The position numbers and the translations under genes were made by a program. The notes under the pieces are model-generated. The model made no database searches and was not told the DNA's origin. It saw only the letters and a program-made list of their open reading frames with translations. A DNA stretch of 64,000 nucleotides from Candidatus Xianfuyuplasma coldseepsis (GTDB lineage: Bacteria > Bacillota_I > Bacilli_A > Izemoplasmatales > Izemoplasmataceae): contig NZ_CP048914.1 of the NCBI RefSeq assembly GCF_014023125.1, positions 834,698 to 898,697 on the forward strand, in the 5' to 3' direction. Positions 1 to 8,999 of this stretch are shown one piece after another (position 1 is the first letter of the stretch; each line of letters starts with the position of its first letter).

Positions 1-1
1 T

Positions 2-43
2 AAAGCAATTATGAAGGAGAGTAAATCCCTACAAAGGAAGTAG
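2..43 (+). other. possible 3' end of an upstream gene
   Basis: Frame 2 is open from the window edge to a TAG at 41-43, nine bases before the aroE-aroK start, and contains the AAAGGAAG ribosome-binding site of that gene. This would fit the tail of a preceding aro-operon gene. Thirteen codons are too few to recognise a product, so this is only a possibility. Confidence 0.2.
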
Positions 44-52
44 GTACTACAA

Positions 53-1303
53 ATGTATGGATTACTAGGAAAAGTACTCACACACAGTTTCTCCAAAGAC
101 ATCCATGAATTTTTCACGGATTGTAAATACACTCTTTTTGAAAGCGATAATCTCAAAGAGTTCTTTGAATATATACCTTTTTCTGGTATAAATGTAACCA
201 TACCCTATAAACATGACGTAATACCGTACTTAGATGAACTATCAGAAGAAGCACATGTCTTACAAGCAGTAAACACCATAATTAACAAAAGCGGAAAACT
301 CATCGGTTACAACACCGACTATTACGGACTTGAAAAAGCCCTTAGTTATGCCAATATAACCGTTAAAAATCAAGAGATAATAATAGTGGGAAACGGCTCA
401 ACTAGTAGAACAATTGCCTATTATTGCAAACATAATTCGGCGAAAAATATCACTATTCTTGCTCGCAATCCAAAGAAAAATGAATATCATTTTACCGATG
501 TGGATAACTTCAATTCAGCAACTATCATATTCAATGCAACACCTGTGGGTATGTTTCCAAACAATAACCACCCATTCCCAATTGACTTATCTAAGCTTCC
601 TCATTTAACTTCAGCGGTGGATATGATTTATAATCCCTTACGCTCATCCTTATTAATTGCTGCAAAAAAGCGTAATATACAAACACTAAACGGCTTATTT
701 ATGCTAATAAGTCAAGCTGTAAAATCCATCGAATTGTTTCATGATGTGACTATTTCAGACGATGTAGTACAACAATACTACAATGATCTTCTCTTTAAAA
801 TGACAAATATTGTTCTGATTGGAATGCCGATGAGTGGTAAATCATTTTTCGCTCGAATCATTGGACAAAAATACGATAAAGATGTGATTGATTTAGATAA
901 CATGATTGAGCAAGAAAACCACATGTCTATCCAACAAATCTTTGAAAAGTATGGCGAAGCAACGTTTCGAAGTATTGAAAAAAACATAGTTTACAAATGC
1001 TCAAAAGAACATAACAAAGCGATTTCCTGTGGTGGCGGTGTCGTATTAGATCCGGACAACATTGATTATTTAAAACAAAATGGTGTCATTTTATACTTAG
1101 ATATGCCACTTGATTTATTAAAGCGATGTAACCCTAGAAATCGTCCATTACTACAAAATCCTGCAAATCTAGAAAAACTCTATTATGATCGTAACGATCT
1201 ATATCGTAATAGCGCTGATATCATTATTCCAAAAAACACCTTCAATAAAAACATCACTGAAGGCATTATCGAGGTGAAAATCAATGAATATTTTAATTCT
1301 TAA
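53..1303 (+). CDS. aroE-aroK: bifunctional shikimate dehydrogenase / shikimate kinase (AroE-AroK fusion)
   Basis: One 416-residue reading frame carries two shikimate-pathway enzymes. Residues 1-245 are AroE (3-dehydroshikimate to shikimate, NADPH): substrate motif NVTIPYK with catalytic Lys53, NTDYYG with Asp88, nucleotide loop GNGST at 114-118, NATPVGM and the late LISQAV glutamine. Residues 250-416 are AroK (shikimate 3-phosphorylation): P-loop GMPMSGKS (257-264), Asp pair in DLDNMIE, FRSIE arginine, CGGGVV and the NRPLL lid. A methionine at the junction (residue 250, base 800) suggests two ancestral genes joined with almost no linker. The start has an AAGGAAG site 9 bases upstream. It overlaps aroQ by 20 bases. 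Both halves keep their catalytic residues, so both activities are expected. Confidence 0.93.
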   Translation: MYGLLGKVLTHSFSKDIHEFFTDCKYTLFESDNLKEFFEYIPFSGINVTIPYKHDVIPYLDELSEEAHVLQAVNTIINKSGKLIGYNTDYYGLEKALSYANITVKNQEIIIVGNGSTSRTIAYYCKHNSAKNITILARNPKKNEYHFTDVDNFNSATIIFNATPVGMFPNNNHPFPIDLSKLPHLTSAVDMIYNPLRSSLLIAAKKRNIQTLNGLFMLISQAVKSIELFHDVTISDDVVQQYYNDLLFKMTNIVLIGMPMSGKSFFARIIGQKYDKDVIDLDNMIEQENHMSIQQIFEKYGEATFRSIEKNIVYKCSKEHNKAISCGGGVVLDPDNIDYLKQNGVILYLDMPLDLLKRCNPRNRPLLQNPANLEKLYYDRNDLYRNSADIIIPKNTFNKNITEGIIEVKINEYFNS

Positions 1304-1721
1304 TGGTCCTAATTTAAATATGCTTGGTATTCGTGAACCTGAAGTATATGGTTCCAAAACATACCAAGATTTAGAATCCTATCTTCACTCTTTTGAAGAT
1401 AATTATCCTGTTACAATTGATGTCAAACAATCAAATCTAGAAGGACTTCTCATTGATATCTTGCATTACGCAAACGACCATTACGATGGCGTACTATTCA
1501 ATGCTGGAGCCTTTACCCATTATTCCTATGCTCTTTATGATGCCATTAAATCGATTACGATTCCCGTGGTTGAAGTGCATCTCTCAGACATTACAACAAG
1601 AGAGGAATTTCGTAAAGTGTCTGTGATACGAAATGCCTGTGTTGGTAGTATAATGGGTCTTGGATTCAAAAGTTATGAAGAAGGTTTAAAATTATTATTA
1701 AAAGGTCGTGACGAACAATGA
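1284..1721 (+). CDS. aroQ: type II 3-dehydroquinate dehydratase
   Basis: Cytoplasmic shikimate-pathway enzyme that dehydrates 3-dehydroquinate to 3-dehydroshikimate, the substrate of the AroE domain upstream. The 145-residue length is normal for the dodecameric type II family. N-terminal NGPNLNMLGIREPEVYG includes the conserved Asn, the mobile-loop Arg and the catalytic Tyr; FNAGAFTHYS and the VHLSDI / REEFR segments complete the active site. The start lies inside the end of aroE-aroK and the stop TGA overlaps the ATG of the next gene (ATGA), indicating translational coupling. Confidence 0.95.
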   Translation: MNILILNGPNLNMLGIREPEVYGSKTYQDLESYLHSFEDNYPVTIDVKQSNLEGLLIDILHYANDHYDGVLFNAGAFTHYSYALYDAIKSITIPVVEVHLSDITTREEFRKVSVIRNACVGSIMGLGFKSYEEGLKLLLKGRDEQ

Positions 1722-2737
1722 TTGTTAAATTAAAGAGAAATGCAAATCAAACCGATGTAACCCATTTAAAGGAACATCTGCGTAACCAAGGTTTTGAACT
1801 ACATGAAAGCATTGGTACATCCTACAGTATTTTTGGCGTGGTTGGTGACACCGCAAGTTTCGATATGCGTAGTTTATACGCCTACGAATGCGTCGAAAGT
1901 GTTGTTCGTGTTCAAGAGCCATTTAAAAAGGTAAACCGGAAGTTTACCCAAGAGGATACGATCATTGATGTGAATGGAGTACGGATAGGTGGCGACAACA
2001 TTGTTGTTATGGCAGGTCCTTGTAGCGTTGAATCCAAAGAACAAGTGGATATTATCGCAAAAGCTGTAAAGGAAGCTGGCGCAAAAATACTTCGTGGTGG
2101 CGCATTTAAGCCACGTACATCACCATATTCCTACCAAGGTATGGGTGTAGAAGGTCTCCAAATCCTAAAAGAAGCTGGCGATAAATACGGGATGCCGATT
2201 ATTAGCGAATTAATGAGTACGGAAAACATTGATGACTTCTTACAATACGTAGATATCATTCAAGTTGGTGCACGTAATATGCAGAACTTTCACTTACTAA
2301 AAGAACTCGGTAAACTAGATAAACCAATTCTGTTAAAGCGTGGTTTCTCCAACACCATTGAAGAATGGCTAATGAGCGCAGAATATATCATGGCCGGTGG
2401 AAACAATAACGTCATTTTATGTGAACGTGGAATCCGTACATTTGAACCATATACCCGAAATACACTCGATATCTCCACAATCCCCGTAGTCAAGAAACTA
2501 AGCCATTTACCAGTTATTATTGATCCGTCACACGCAGCTGGAAAATGGGACTATGTAGAAAGTCTATCACTCGCAAGTATTGCCGCAGGAGCTGATGGAT
2601 TAATAATTGAAGTTCATCACGATCCCGAACACGCGATGAGTGATGGAGCCCAATCCTTAAAACCAAAGAAATTTGAAGAACTAATGACAAAAGCAGAAAC
2701 AGTAAGTTCTGCGGTAGGAAAAACACTGGAACGTTAA
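1718..2737 (+). CDS. aroF: 3-deoxy-7-phosphoheptulonate synthase, AroA-gamma/AroF type with N-terminal regulatory domain
   Basis: Condenses phosphoenolpyruvate and erythrose 4-phosphate, the first step of aromatic biosynthesis. Residues 1-66 form a ferredoxin-like domain of the type that confers Tyr/Phe feedback inhibition in Thermotoga-like DAHP synthases. The barrel follows with MAGPCSVES, LRGGAFKPRTSPYSYQG, QVGARNMQNF, LLKRG and IDPSHAAGKWD, which include the metal and PEP ligands. Length 339 is normal. It is the last gene of the aro operon, starting at an ATGA overlap, and ends just before a bidirectional hairpin shared with purA. Allosteric control is inferred from the family. Confidence 0.94.
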   Translation: MIVKLKRNANQTDVTHLKEHLRNQGFELHESIGTSYSIFGVVGDTASFDMRSLYAYECVESVVRVQEPFKKVNRKFTQEDTIIDVNGVRIGGDNIVVMAGPCSVESKEQVDIIAKAVKEAGAKILRGGAFKPRTSPYSYQGMGVEGLQILKEAGDKYGMPIISELMSTENIDDFLQYVDIIQVGARNMQNFHLLKELGKLDKPILLKRGFSNTIEEWLMSAEYIMAGGNNNVILCERGIRTFEPYTRNTLDISTIPVVKKLSHLPVIIDPSHAAGKWDYVESLSLASIAAGADGLIIEVHHDPEHAMSDGAQSLKPKKFEELMTKAETVSSAVGKTLER

Positions 2738-2763
2738 AAAAAAAGCGAATATCGCTTTTTTTT
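2738..2763. terminator. bidirectional intrinsic terminator between aroF and purA
   Basis: Hairpin with arms AAAAGCGA and TCGCTTTT around a 3-base loop, flanked by an A run on the left and a T run on the right, so it can terminate both convergent units. The purA stop codon lies at its right edge. Confidence 0.85.
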
Positions 2764-4048
2764 ATTTCATTATATCCTCTAATACAACCGTTTGGGTTCG
2801 ATCAGGACCAACACTAAACATAACAATTGGTACACCTACTAACTCACTAATGACATTCAAATAGTGTTGTGCATTGTCTGGTAAATCGCTGAATAGAGTC
2901 GTTTTTGTAATATCTTCTTTCCATCCTGAAACCGATATATATATTGGTTTACAACGGCTAAAATCATCAATACTTGCGGGGATATAATCAATGTGTTGTC
3001 CATCTAATTCATATTCGGTACAAATGTGTAATGTATCAATACCTGTTAATACATCCAGTAGCATAACACTTAGTCCTGTAAGACCTGATACTCGCTTCGT
3101 ATGGCGCAAAACAACGGTATCCAACCATCCAATACGACGAGGTCTACCAGTGGTTGTTCCGTATTCGTGCCCTACTTCTCGTATTTGATGGGCAATGTCA
3201 TCATCAAACTCGGTAGCGAAATATCCTGAACCAACACGAGTTGAATAGGCTTTTGTAACCCCTATTACATCGGTAATGTATTGTGGGGAAACCCCTGTAT
3301 TAAGCGGTACAGACGCAGCAGTTGGACTACTTGATGTAACGTAAGGATAGGTTCCGTGATCGATACATAATAATGCACCTTGTGCTCCTTCAAAGAGCAC
3401 TTTTTTATTGTCTTCAAACGCTTTGTTTAGTAATAATCCTGTATCGGTAACATACGGTTTTAGTGCTTCCGCATAATCACAATATTCTTCATATATTTTC
3501 TGGACATCAAAAGATTCTTTCCCAAACGCTTGAAAAACAGTGTTGTAAAAAGCCACGTGGTCCTTTAACTTATCGTAAAATACTGTTTTATTAACAAAAT
3601 CACAAACACGAATTCCCATCCGAGAGTATTTATCGGTATAGGTAGGCCCAATACCCTTCTTGGTTGTTCCTACTTTCTTCTCTGGTGACTTAATATCCTC
3701 AAGTAAAGCATCCATTTCAATATGATATGGCATTACAACATGAGCACGATCACTTATCGCTAGTTGGAAGTTTGTAATACCTCCTTGTTGCAACATTTTT
3801 AATTCTTCCAATGCTGCTTTTGGGTTGATTACCATACCATTCGCAAGGATATTAATGGCATCTTCTCGAAAAATTCCCGATGGAATTAGATGAAGCGCAT
3901 ACTTTTCACCATCAAAAACAATGGTATGTCCTGCGTTATTTCCACCTTGAAACCGCACCACTACATCGGCTTGTTCAGCCAAAAAGTCCGTTACCTTGCC
4001 TTTTCCTTCGTCACCCCATTGGGTTCCTACCACAACTACACCTTTCAT
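2762..4048 (-). CDS. purA: adenylosuccinate synthetase
   Basis: Joins IMP and aspartate with GTP to make adenylosuccinate, the first committed step to AMP. The protein starts MKGVVVVGTQWGDEGKGK with the family P-loop and has GNNAGHT, KKGIGPTYTDK, the STRVGSGYF segment and TTTGRPRRIGWLD. The 428-residue length fits the family. The frame extends further upstream to 4213, but the start at 4048 is chosen because the family begins exactly here and an AGGAGG site precedes it. It is transcribed alone: a terminator separates it from mfd upstream and from aroF downstream. Confidence 0.95.
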   Translation of the reverse strand: MKGVVVVGTQWGDEGKGKVTDFLAEQADVVVRFQGGNNAGHTIVFDGEKYALHLIPSGIFREDAINILANGMVINPKAALEELKMLQQGGITNFQLAISDRAHVVMPYHIEMDALLEDIKSPEKKVGTTKKGIGPTYTDKYSRMGIRVCDFVNKTVFYDKLKDHVAFYNTVFQAFGKESFDVQKIYEEYCDYAEALKPYVTDTGLLLNKAFEDNKKVLFEGAQGALLCIDHGTYPYVTSSSPTAASVPLNTGVSPQYITDVIGVTKAYSTRVGSGYFATEFDDDIAHQIREVGHEYGTTTGRPRRIGWLDTVVLRHTKRVSGLTGLSVMLLDVLTGIDTLHICTEYELDGQHIDYIPASIDDFSRCKPIYISVSGWKEDITKTTLFSDLPDNAQHYLNVISELVGVPIVMFSVGPDRTQTVVLEDIMK

Positions 4049-4217
4049 AAATAACCTCCTGAAATGAAAAAATGTACCACACATGGTACACCGATGGCGT
4101 ACTAGTATAGTTTCTTGATACGCCGTTTTTGTCTTGTCCATTTGTATAATATCATTGTGCAAGACTCCTGTCAATATCGAATCGAATCCTATCTCAATCA
4201 ATATATTATGCACATAT
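4049..4217 (-). promoter_or_regulatory. purA leader with a 6-bp inverted repeat
   Basis: The 169 bases upstream of purA hold no gene. A perfect inverted repeat, TGTACC-6-GGTACA (4073-4090), lies about 25 bases before the start codon, where it could be an operator or a leader hairpin. I do not see the PurR box known from Bacillus subtilis purA, and I recognise no riboswitch. Confidence 0.4.
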
Positions 4218-4243
4218 AAAAAAAGGCTAAAATAAGCCTTTTT
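4218..4243 (-). terminator. intrinsic terminator of mfd
   Basis: Hairpin with arms AAAAAGGCT and AGCCTTTTT around a short A-rich loop, eight bases after the mfd stop. The run of A on the plus strand gives a U tract in the minus-strand transcript. Confidence 0.85.
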
Positions 4244-4250
4244 CCATTGA

Positions 4251-7200
4251 TTATAAGATTTCTAGCAAGTCGACAATCACATATACGTAATGTCGATTTA
4301 GTTTGATTGTATCTAAGATGATATTGAGTTGTTCATTTTTATATTGGAATCGAATAAACTTACTAATGGTATATGCTTTTTCAAAGACATACTCTCCATT
4401 AATGTTTCGTGACGCCTCTTTTGTTAAGCGGAATGTGATATTATTCTTTAACTCTCGTATTTTCTCTAAACCTTTGATTTTTGCCAAATGCTCAAACAAC
4501 TTCTCATACATATAGAGATCAATTTCTTTTGGCGGCATCCCAAAGCGATCTTGGAACTCTTCCTGAAGTTGCTTGATATCCTCTTTTGATTCTATTCGAG
4601 CGATTTTACGGTGCATTTCCATCTTAATGTAGTCGTTTTGAATGTAATTACTATCAATATATTTATCAACGCGAAGTTTCAAGGTTGTTATTTCATCAAC
4701 CGGTTCTTCTATCGTTGTTTCAATACCTTGTTGTTTGGCATCTACTTCTTCCTTTAACATCTCTAAAAATAGGTCCAAACCAACGCTATCCATGAACCCT
4801 GACTGTTCCGTACCTAAGACGTCTCCCGCTCCTCGTATGGATAAATCTCGAACTGCAATTTTAAATCCAGAACCGAGTTCTGTGAACTCTTTAATTACCC
4901 GAAGTCGTTTCATTGCCTCTTCAGTTAGTTCTTTGTTTTTCGTATACATTAAGTACGCATAGGCAATCCGATTACTACGTCCAACACGACCCCGTATTTG
5001 GTATAACTGAGATAATCCGAGACGATCACTGTCATGAATTAATAATGTATTCGCATTGGGAATATCTATTCCTGTCTCAATAATCGTTGTGGAGACTAAA
5101 ACATCATACTCTCCATCTAAAAAGGCTTGAATCACGTTTTCCATTCGTAAACGACTCATCTTCCCATGAGCATAACAAACACGTGCTTCTGGTACCAATC
5201 GTTCGATTTGATTGGCTACTACCCCAATATCATCGACCCGGTTATACAAGTAGAATACTTGTCCATTTCTAGCCATTTCCCTTTGGATCGCATCGCGTAT
5301 TATCGAGTTGTTTCGTTCCAATACATACGTTTGAATTGGATATCGATTCAGTGGTGGCGTTTCCAATAACGACATGTTTTTTACTCCCATAATCGCCATT
5401 TGTAACGTTCGTGGTATAGGTGTGGCACTTAGGCTTAATACATCGATATTGATTTTCAACTCTTTGATTCGTTCTTTGTGTTCGACACCAAAGCGTTGTT
5501 CTTCATCCACAATTAACAATCCTAAATCATGGAACTTCATGTCTTTGGATAGTATTCGATGGGTTCCAATAATAACATCCATTTCTCCTGTCATTGCTTT
5601 ATTTAAAATATCGCGTTGTACGGCTTTTGTTACGAATCGATTTAATAATCCAACTTTAATTCCATATTTATCAAATCGCTCTTTAAAAGTATAATAATGT
5701 TGCCGGGAAAGCACTGTAGTAGGCGCTAGATAGGCAACTTGTTTATTGTCTAATACAGCCTTAAAGGCAGCACGCATGGCGACTTCTGTTTTCCCATATC
5801 CGACATCGCCACATAATAAACGATCCATCGGCATTGTCGATTCCATATCTTGTTTTACATCGTCAATCGCTGTGATTTGATCCGGTGTTTCTTGATATTC
5901 AAAATCGGACTCAAACTCCATTTGAAACTCGGAATCTGGACTAAACGCAAATCCTTCTGCTTGTTCTCTAGCGGCGTATAGTTTAATGAGTTTGTCCGCT
6001 ATATCCTTCACTTTTTTACGTACTCGCAGTTTCGTACGTGCCCATTCCCCGCTACCGAGTTTATGGATTTTTGGTTTAATGCCTTCACTACCGATATATT
6101 TCTGAATCAGATGAATGTTTTCAACAGGGATATATAATGTGTCATCCCCTTTATAAGCGATGTGAATATAGTCGTTGGTATAATCGCCAACAGTCATTTG
6201 AATAACGCCTAGAAATCGCCCTATCCCATGTGCATGATGAACGATTAAGTCGCCTTTTTTAAGTTCTTCGACCGTACTGATTTTCTTCGCATCTTTCATC
6301 GACGAACGATATTTACCATGTTTGTGTTCTTTTTGTTTAAAGAGATTATCTTCCGTTAGAACAATAGTGTTGATATCATGGTGTTCAAAGGATAATTGAT
6401 TATCACTTACCATGATATTGAGTTGTTTGTTGATAATGTGATCGTTTCGTCCAATGATGTTGTAGGGGATTTTATCATCAACAAGATTGATGAAGTGACG
6501 CATTCCCTTTTCTGTTTTGAAGGTAATAATGATCGTTGTAAATCCTTTGTATTTCCCTAAATCACTTAAGAGCATATGAATATTATTGTTGTATAATATT
6601 GCTTCTTTTGCTCGAACATTTATCGTTTTATCAGATTGTTTTACATCGCCAAAAACATCTAAATATAGCGATTTACCAGCAAATATATGGTGGATATCTT
6701 GTATCAACTCAAACCCTAACTTAGGATAATCTTCTGTCGCTTCATACCAATCCGTAATGTCATGAACCACATCGTCGTAATTATCGAGAACTCGTTTGTG
6801 TTCCCAATAAACGACAATATTGTTATCAATGTAATCTAATATAGTCTCTTCTTTATACGGAAGAAATGTCTGGTATCGTGCCAATTTATCGATATCGTTG
6901 TGGTGTTCTAATGCTTGTAAATCATCAAGAATTCGATTCAACGACTTCTCTTTAAAGGTTGATTGTTGTAGTTTCTCTTCAACTTGTTGTTTAATTTGTA
7001 GGTAATCTTCTTGATCATAGTAAAACTCATACATTGGAAAAATGTCCACAGTAGTTGCTTTTATTGTAGAACGCTGGGTATTGATATCAAAGAAACGAAT
7101 GGAATCCACTTCATCGTCGAAAAACTCGACCCGTACAGGATTTTCTTCGTTTAGTGGGTAGACATCAAGAATTCCTCCTCGATAGGAGAATTCACCTTGT

Positions 7201-7706
7201 TGTTCAACAGTTTCTTCACGTTGATACCCCATAAATATAAGTTTTTGTAGGGTTGCTTGAACATTTACTATAGAGTTCTTTTTTAGTCTTATTAACGCCT
7301 TTTCCCATCGTTTTAAAGGCATCAATTTTTTGATTAATCCTGTTGTGTTTGTAACGATAATAAGTTTTTGGTTTTGTAAGATACGAACAACAGTATGGAT
7401 TCGTTCAACTTTGAACTCCGAACTCATTGCAAGCATCTCTGTCGTCATAAACTCATCTTGAGGAAAGAAGGCGAGATTGTTTTCATCCATATGGTTTGCT
7501 AGTAGATCATACACCTTTTGTGCATTGTAGATGTTTGGAGTTACTAGGACAATACTTCCCTCTTGTTTCGCAAATATGTGTAAAACCGACAGGATTGACA
7601 TGCTGTCGTTTGTATTTACGATATGTACATCTTTATTATTGCTAAACGTGTTTGTAATATCTGTATAAAACGGCTTGTTGTGGATATATTCCAATATCTT
7701 TTTCAT
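4251..7706 (-). CDS. mfd: transcription-repair coupling factor Mfd
   Basis: ATP-dependent translocase that pushes stalled RNA polymerase off damaged DNA and recruits UvrA. At 1151 residues it has the full architecture: an N-terminal UvrB-like region including RGGILDVYP, the CarD-like polymerase-interacting domain (KKGDLIVHHAHGIGRFLG), then a RecG-like translocase with GDVGYGKTEVA, DEEQRFG, SATPIPRTL, STTIIETGIDIP and QIRGRVGRS, and a C-terminal TRCF domain. An upstream in-frame ATG exists at 7784, but the start at 7706 follows a GGAGG site and begins with the usual MKKIL. It follows pth and has its own terminator. Confidence 0.96.
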   Translation of the reverse strand: MKKILEYIHNKPFYTDITNTFSNNKDVHIVNTNDSMSILSVLHIFAKQEGSIVLVTPNIYNAQKVYDLLANHMDENNLAFFPQDEFMTTEMLAMSSEFKVERIHTVVRILQNQKLIIVTNTTGLIKKLMPLKRWEKALIRLKKNSIVNVQATLQKLIFMGYQREETVEQQGEFSYRGGILDVYPLNEENPVRVEFFDDEVDSIRFFDINTQRSTIKATTVDIFPMYEFYYDQEDYLQIKQQVEEKLQQSTFKEKSLNRILDDLQALEHHNDIDKLARYQTFLPYKEETILDYIDNNIVVYWEHKRVLDNYDDVVHDITDWYEATEDYPKLGFELIQDIHHIFAGKSLYLDVFGDVKQSDKTINVRAKEAILYNNNIHMLLSDLGKYKGFTTIIITFKTEKGMRHFINLVDDKIPYNIIGRNDHIINKQLNIMVSDNQLSFEHHDINTIVLTEDNLFKQKEHKHGKYRSSMKDAKKISTVEELKKGDLIVHHAHGIGRFLGVIQMTVGDYTNDYIHIAYKGDDTLYIPVENIHLIQKYIGSEGIKPKIHKLGSGEWARTKLRVRKKVKDIADKLIKLYAAREQAEGFAFSPDSEFQMEFESDFEYQETPDQITAIDDVKQDMESTMPMDRLLCGDVGYGKTEVAMRAAFKAVLDNKQVAYLAPTTVLSRQHYYTFKERFDKYGIKVGLLNRFVTKAVQRDILNKAMTGEMDVIIGTHRILSKDMKFHDLGLLIVDEEQRFGVEHKERIKELKINIDVLSLSATPIPRTLQMAIMGVKNMSLLETPPLNRYPIQTYVLERNNSIIRDAIQREMARNGQVFYLYNRVDDIGVVANQIERLVPEARVCYAHGKMSRLRMENVIQAFLDGEYDVLVSTTIIETGIDIPNANTLLIHDSDRLGLSQLYQIRGRVGRSNRIAYAYLMYTKNKELTEEAMKRLRVIKEFTELGSGFKIAVRDLSIRGAGDVLGTEQSGFMDSVGLDLFLEMLKEEVDAKQQGIETTIEEPVDEITTLKLRVDKYIDSNYIQNDYIKMEMHRKIARIESKEDIKQLQEEFQDRFGMPPKEIDLYMYEKLFEHLAKIKGLEKIRELKNNITFRLTKEASRNINGEYVFEKAYTISKFIRFQYKNEQLNIILDTIKLNRHYVYVIVDLLEIL

Positions 7707-7800
7707 GGTTTCCTCCACGTACTTATAGCGAATTCCCACAAATAGGGGGGCTTCGCTTGTTTTTTGGTGTTCTAATAATATCATAAAGATTTTTGGATTT

Positions 7801-7829
7801 CAAACAAAAAAAGTCCATCATGGACTTTT
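7801..7829 (-). terminator. pth terminator that contains the pth stop codon
   Basis: Perfect 9-bp arms AAAAGTCCA and TGGACTTTT around a TCA loop, followed by a U tract on the minus strand. The loop is the TGA stop of pth, so the last codons of the gene form one arm of the hairpin. Confidence 0.85.
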
Positions 7830-8375
7830 ATTGTACTCATTCATAATTAAGGTAAATTCTTGATTATCTTTAAATTCATTGATAACCTGATATATTTGTT
7901 TTGCAGAACTCACAATTACATCCAATTCATCCTTAGTAAAACGACCTAATACGTAATCTTTTGCCTCAATCATGGGATTGGAATCAATACCGACACGAAC
8001 CCGTTTGAAATCATTTGTTTTCAATTGTTCAATGATTGATTTGATACCATTATGACCTCCTGGTCCTCCTTGTTCTCGTAAACGGAGTTTCCCAAGAGGT
8101 AAATCAAGATCGTCATAGATTACTAAAACATCATCAATATCAATGTCATAATAGTTCATTACAAGACGAATACTTTCTCCTGATAAATTCATAAATGTGT
8201 GTGGTTTTAATAATACTAGATTGCCTAATTTTAGCGTTTCCCCATTAAATTTACGTTCAAATTTAAAGGATTCTTTCGCTTGGTTTGCGTAGTAATCCAA
8301 ACACATGAATCCAATGTTGTGTTTGGTTTGTTCGTATTGTTTCCCTGGATTTCCGAGACCTACGACCAATTTCAT
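7818..8375 (-). CDS. pth: peptidyl-tRNA hydrolase
   Basis: Releases tRNA from prematurely dropped peptidyl-tRNAs. The 185 residues show the whole family pattern: VGLGNPGKQYEQTKHNIGF with the catalytic His, LLKPHTFMNLSG, VIYDDLDLPLGKLR and GGPGGHNGIKSI, then RVGIDSNP. The stop codon is TGA, which shows that TGA is a stop here and not Trp. It lies one base from the upstream khpB stop, so the two are cotranscribed, and the unit ends at the hairpin embedded in its 3' end. Confidence 0.96.
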   Translation of the reverse strand: MKLVVGLGNPGKQYEQTKHNIGFMCLDYYANQAKESFKFERKFNGETLKLGNLVLLKPHTFMNLSGESIRLVMNYYDIDIDDVLVIYDDLDLPLGKLRLREQGGPGGHNGIKSIIEQLKTNDFKRVRVGIDSNPMIEAKDYVLGRFTKDELDVIVSSAKQIYQVINEFKDNQEFTLIMNEYNKSP

Positions 8376-8376
8376 G

Positions 8377-8985
8377 TTATCGCCTCTTTGGTTTGATAAT
8401 TAGATGGCGATTGGATCCTTCTCCCTCAGAAACAGTAGTAACATCACGCCAATCCGATAATTTTGTATGAATAATGCGTCGTTCATAGGCGTTCATTGGT
8501 TCTAATTTTGCTTCAATTCTTGATCGAGCTACATTTTTTGCCGTTTTGGTAGCAAGAATTTCTAATTGTTTTTTGCGATTGGCTTTATATCCACCGATAT
8601 CTACAAGTACAATCATGCGCTCATCTGAGAAGATGCTTACTAAGTTTCGAATATAGTATTGGATGTTCTCTAATGTTTTACCATTTTTACCAATCAGTAG
8701 TGGATTTTCACTACTGTTGATGGAATACACTATTTCCGTGTCGGATTTACGACGCATCTCAATGTTTGCTTCAATATCCATTTCACTAAACATTTGTTGT
8801 AGTGCTTTATATCCCATTTCGGCAGGGTCTACATTTGTTGTAGCGCGTACAACGTATGTTTTTATAATCATACCTTTTTTATCTAATACTTCTATATCGA
8901 TAAATGATTCATTTACACGAAGCTCATTTGCTGCATAGGTTTTTGCATCGTCTAATGATCTAATTTCAAATTCAATTGATTTCAT
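8377..8985 (-). CDS. khpB: RNA-binding protein KhpB/Jag (Jag-N, KH and R3H domains)
   Basis: Single-stranded RNA-binding protein of the Jag/EloR family, linked in Firmicutes to cell elongation and division. Residues 1-50 form the Jag-N domain, the KH domain carries the GKNGKTLENIQYYI loop, and the R3H domain carries RSRIEAKLEPMNAYERRIIH with the Arg-x3-His spacing. The frame also opens at a GTG (8997), but the ATG at 8985 sits 7 bases after AAAGGTGA and matches the family start. It lies directly after yidC, the conserved order at bacterial origins. Confidence 0.92.
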   Translation of the reverse strand: MKSIEFEIRSLDDAKTYAANELRVNESFIDIEVLDKKGMIIKTYVVRATTNVDPAEMGYKALQQMFSEMDIEANIEMRRKSDTEIVYSINSSENPLLIGKNGKTLENIQYYIRNLVSIFSDERMIVLVDIGGYKANRKKQLEILATKTAKNVARSRIEAKLEPMNAYERRIIHTKLSDWRDVTTVSEGEGSNRHLIIKPKRR

Positions 8986-8999
8986 AATTGTCATCACCT

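Noticed and set aside
2762-4213. Long N-terminal extension of PurA (start at 4213)
   Set aside because: The extra 55 residues are unlike the family, and an AGGAGG site lies just before the internal Met at 4048.
4303-5694. Several plus-strand open frames inside mfd
   Set aside because: They are antisense to a conserved gene, have no ribosome-binding sites, and encode no recognisable proteins. The same holds for antisense frames inside gyrB, gyrA, dnaA, mnmE and the ABC genes.
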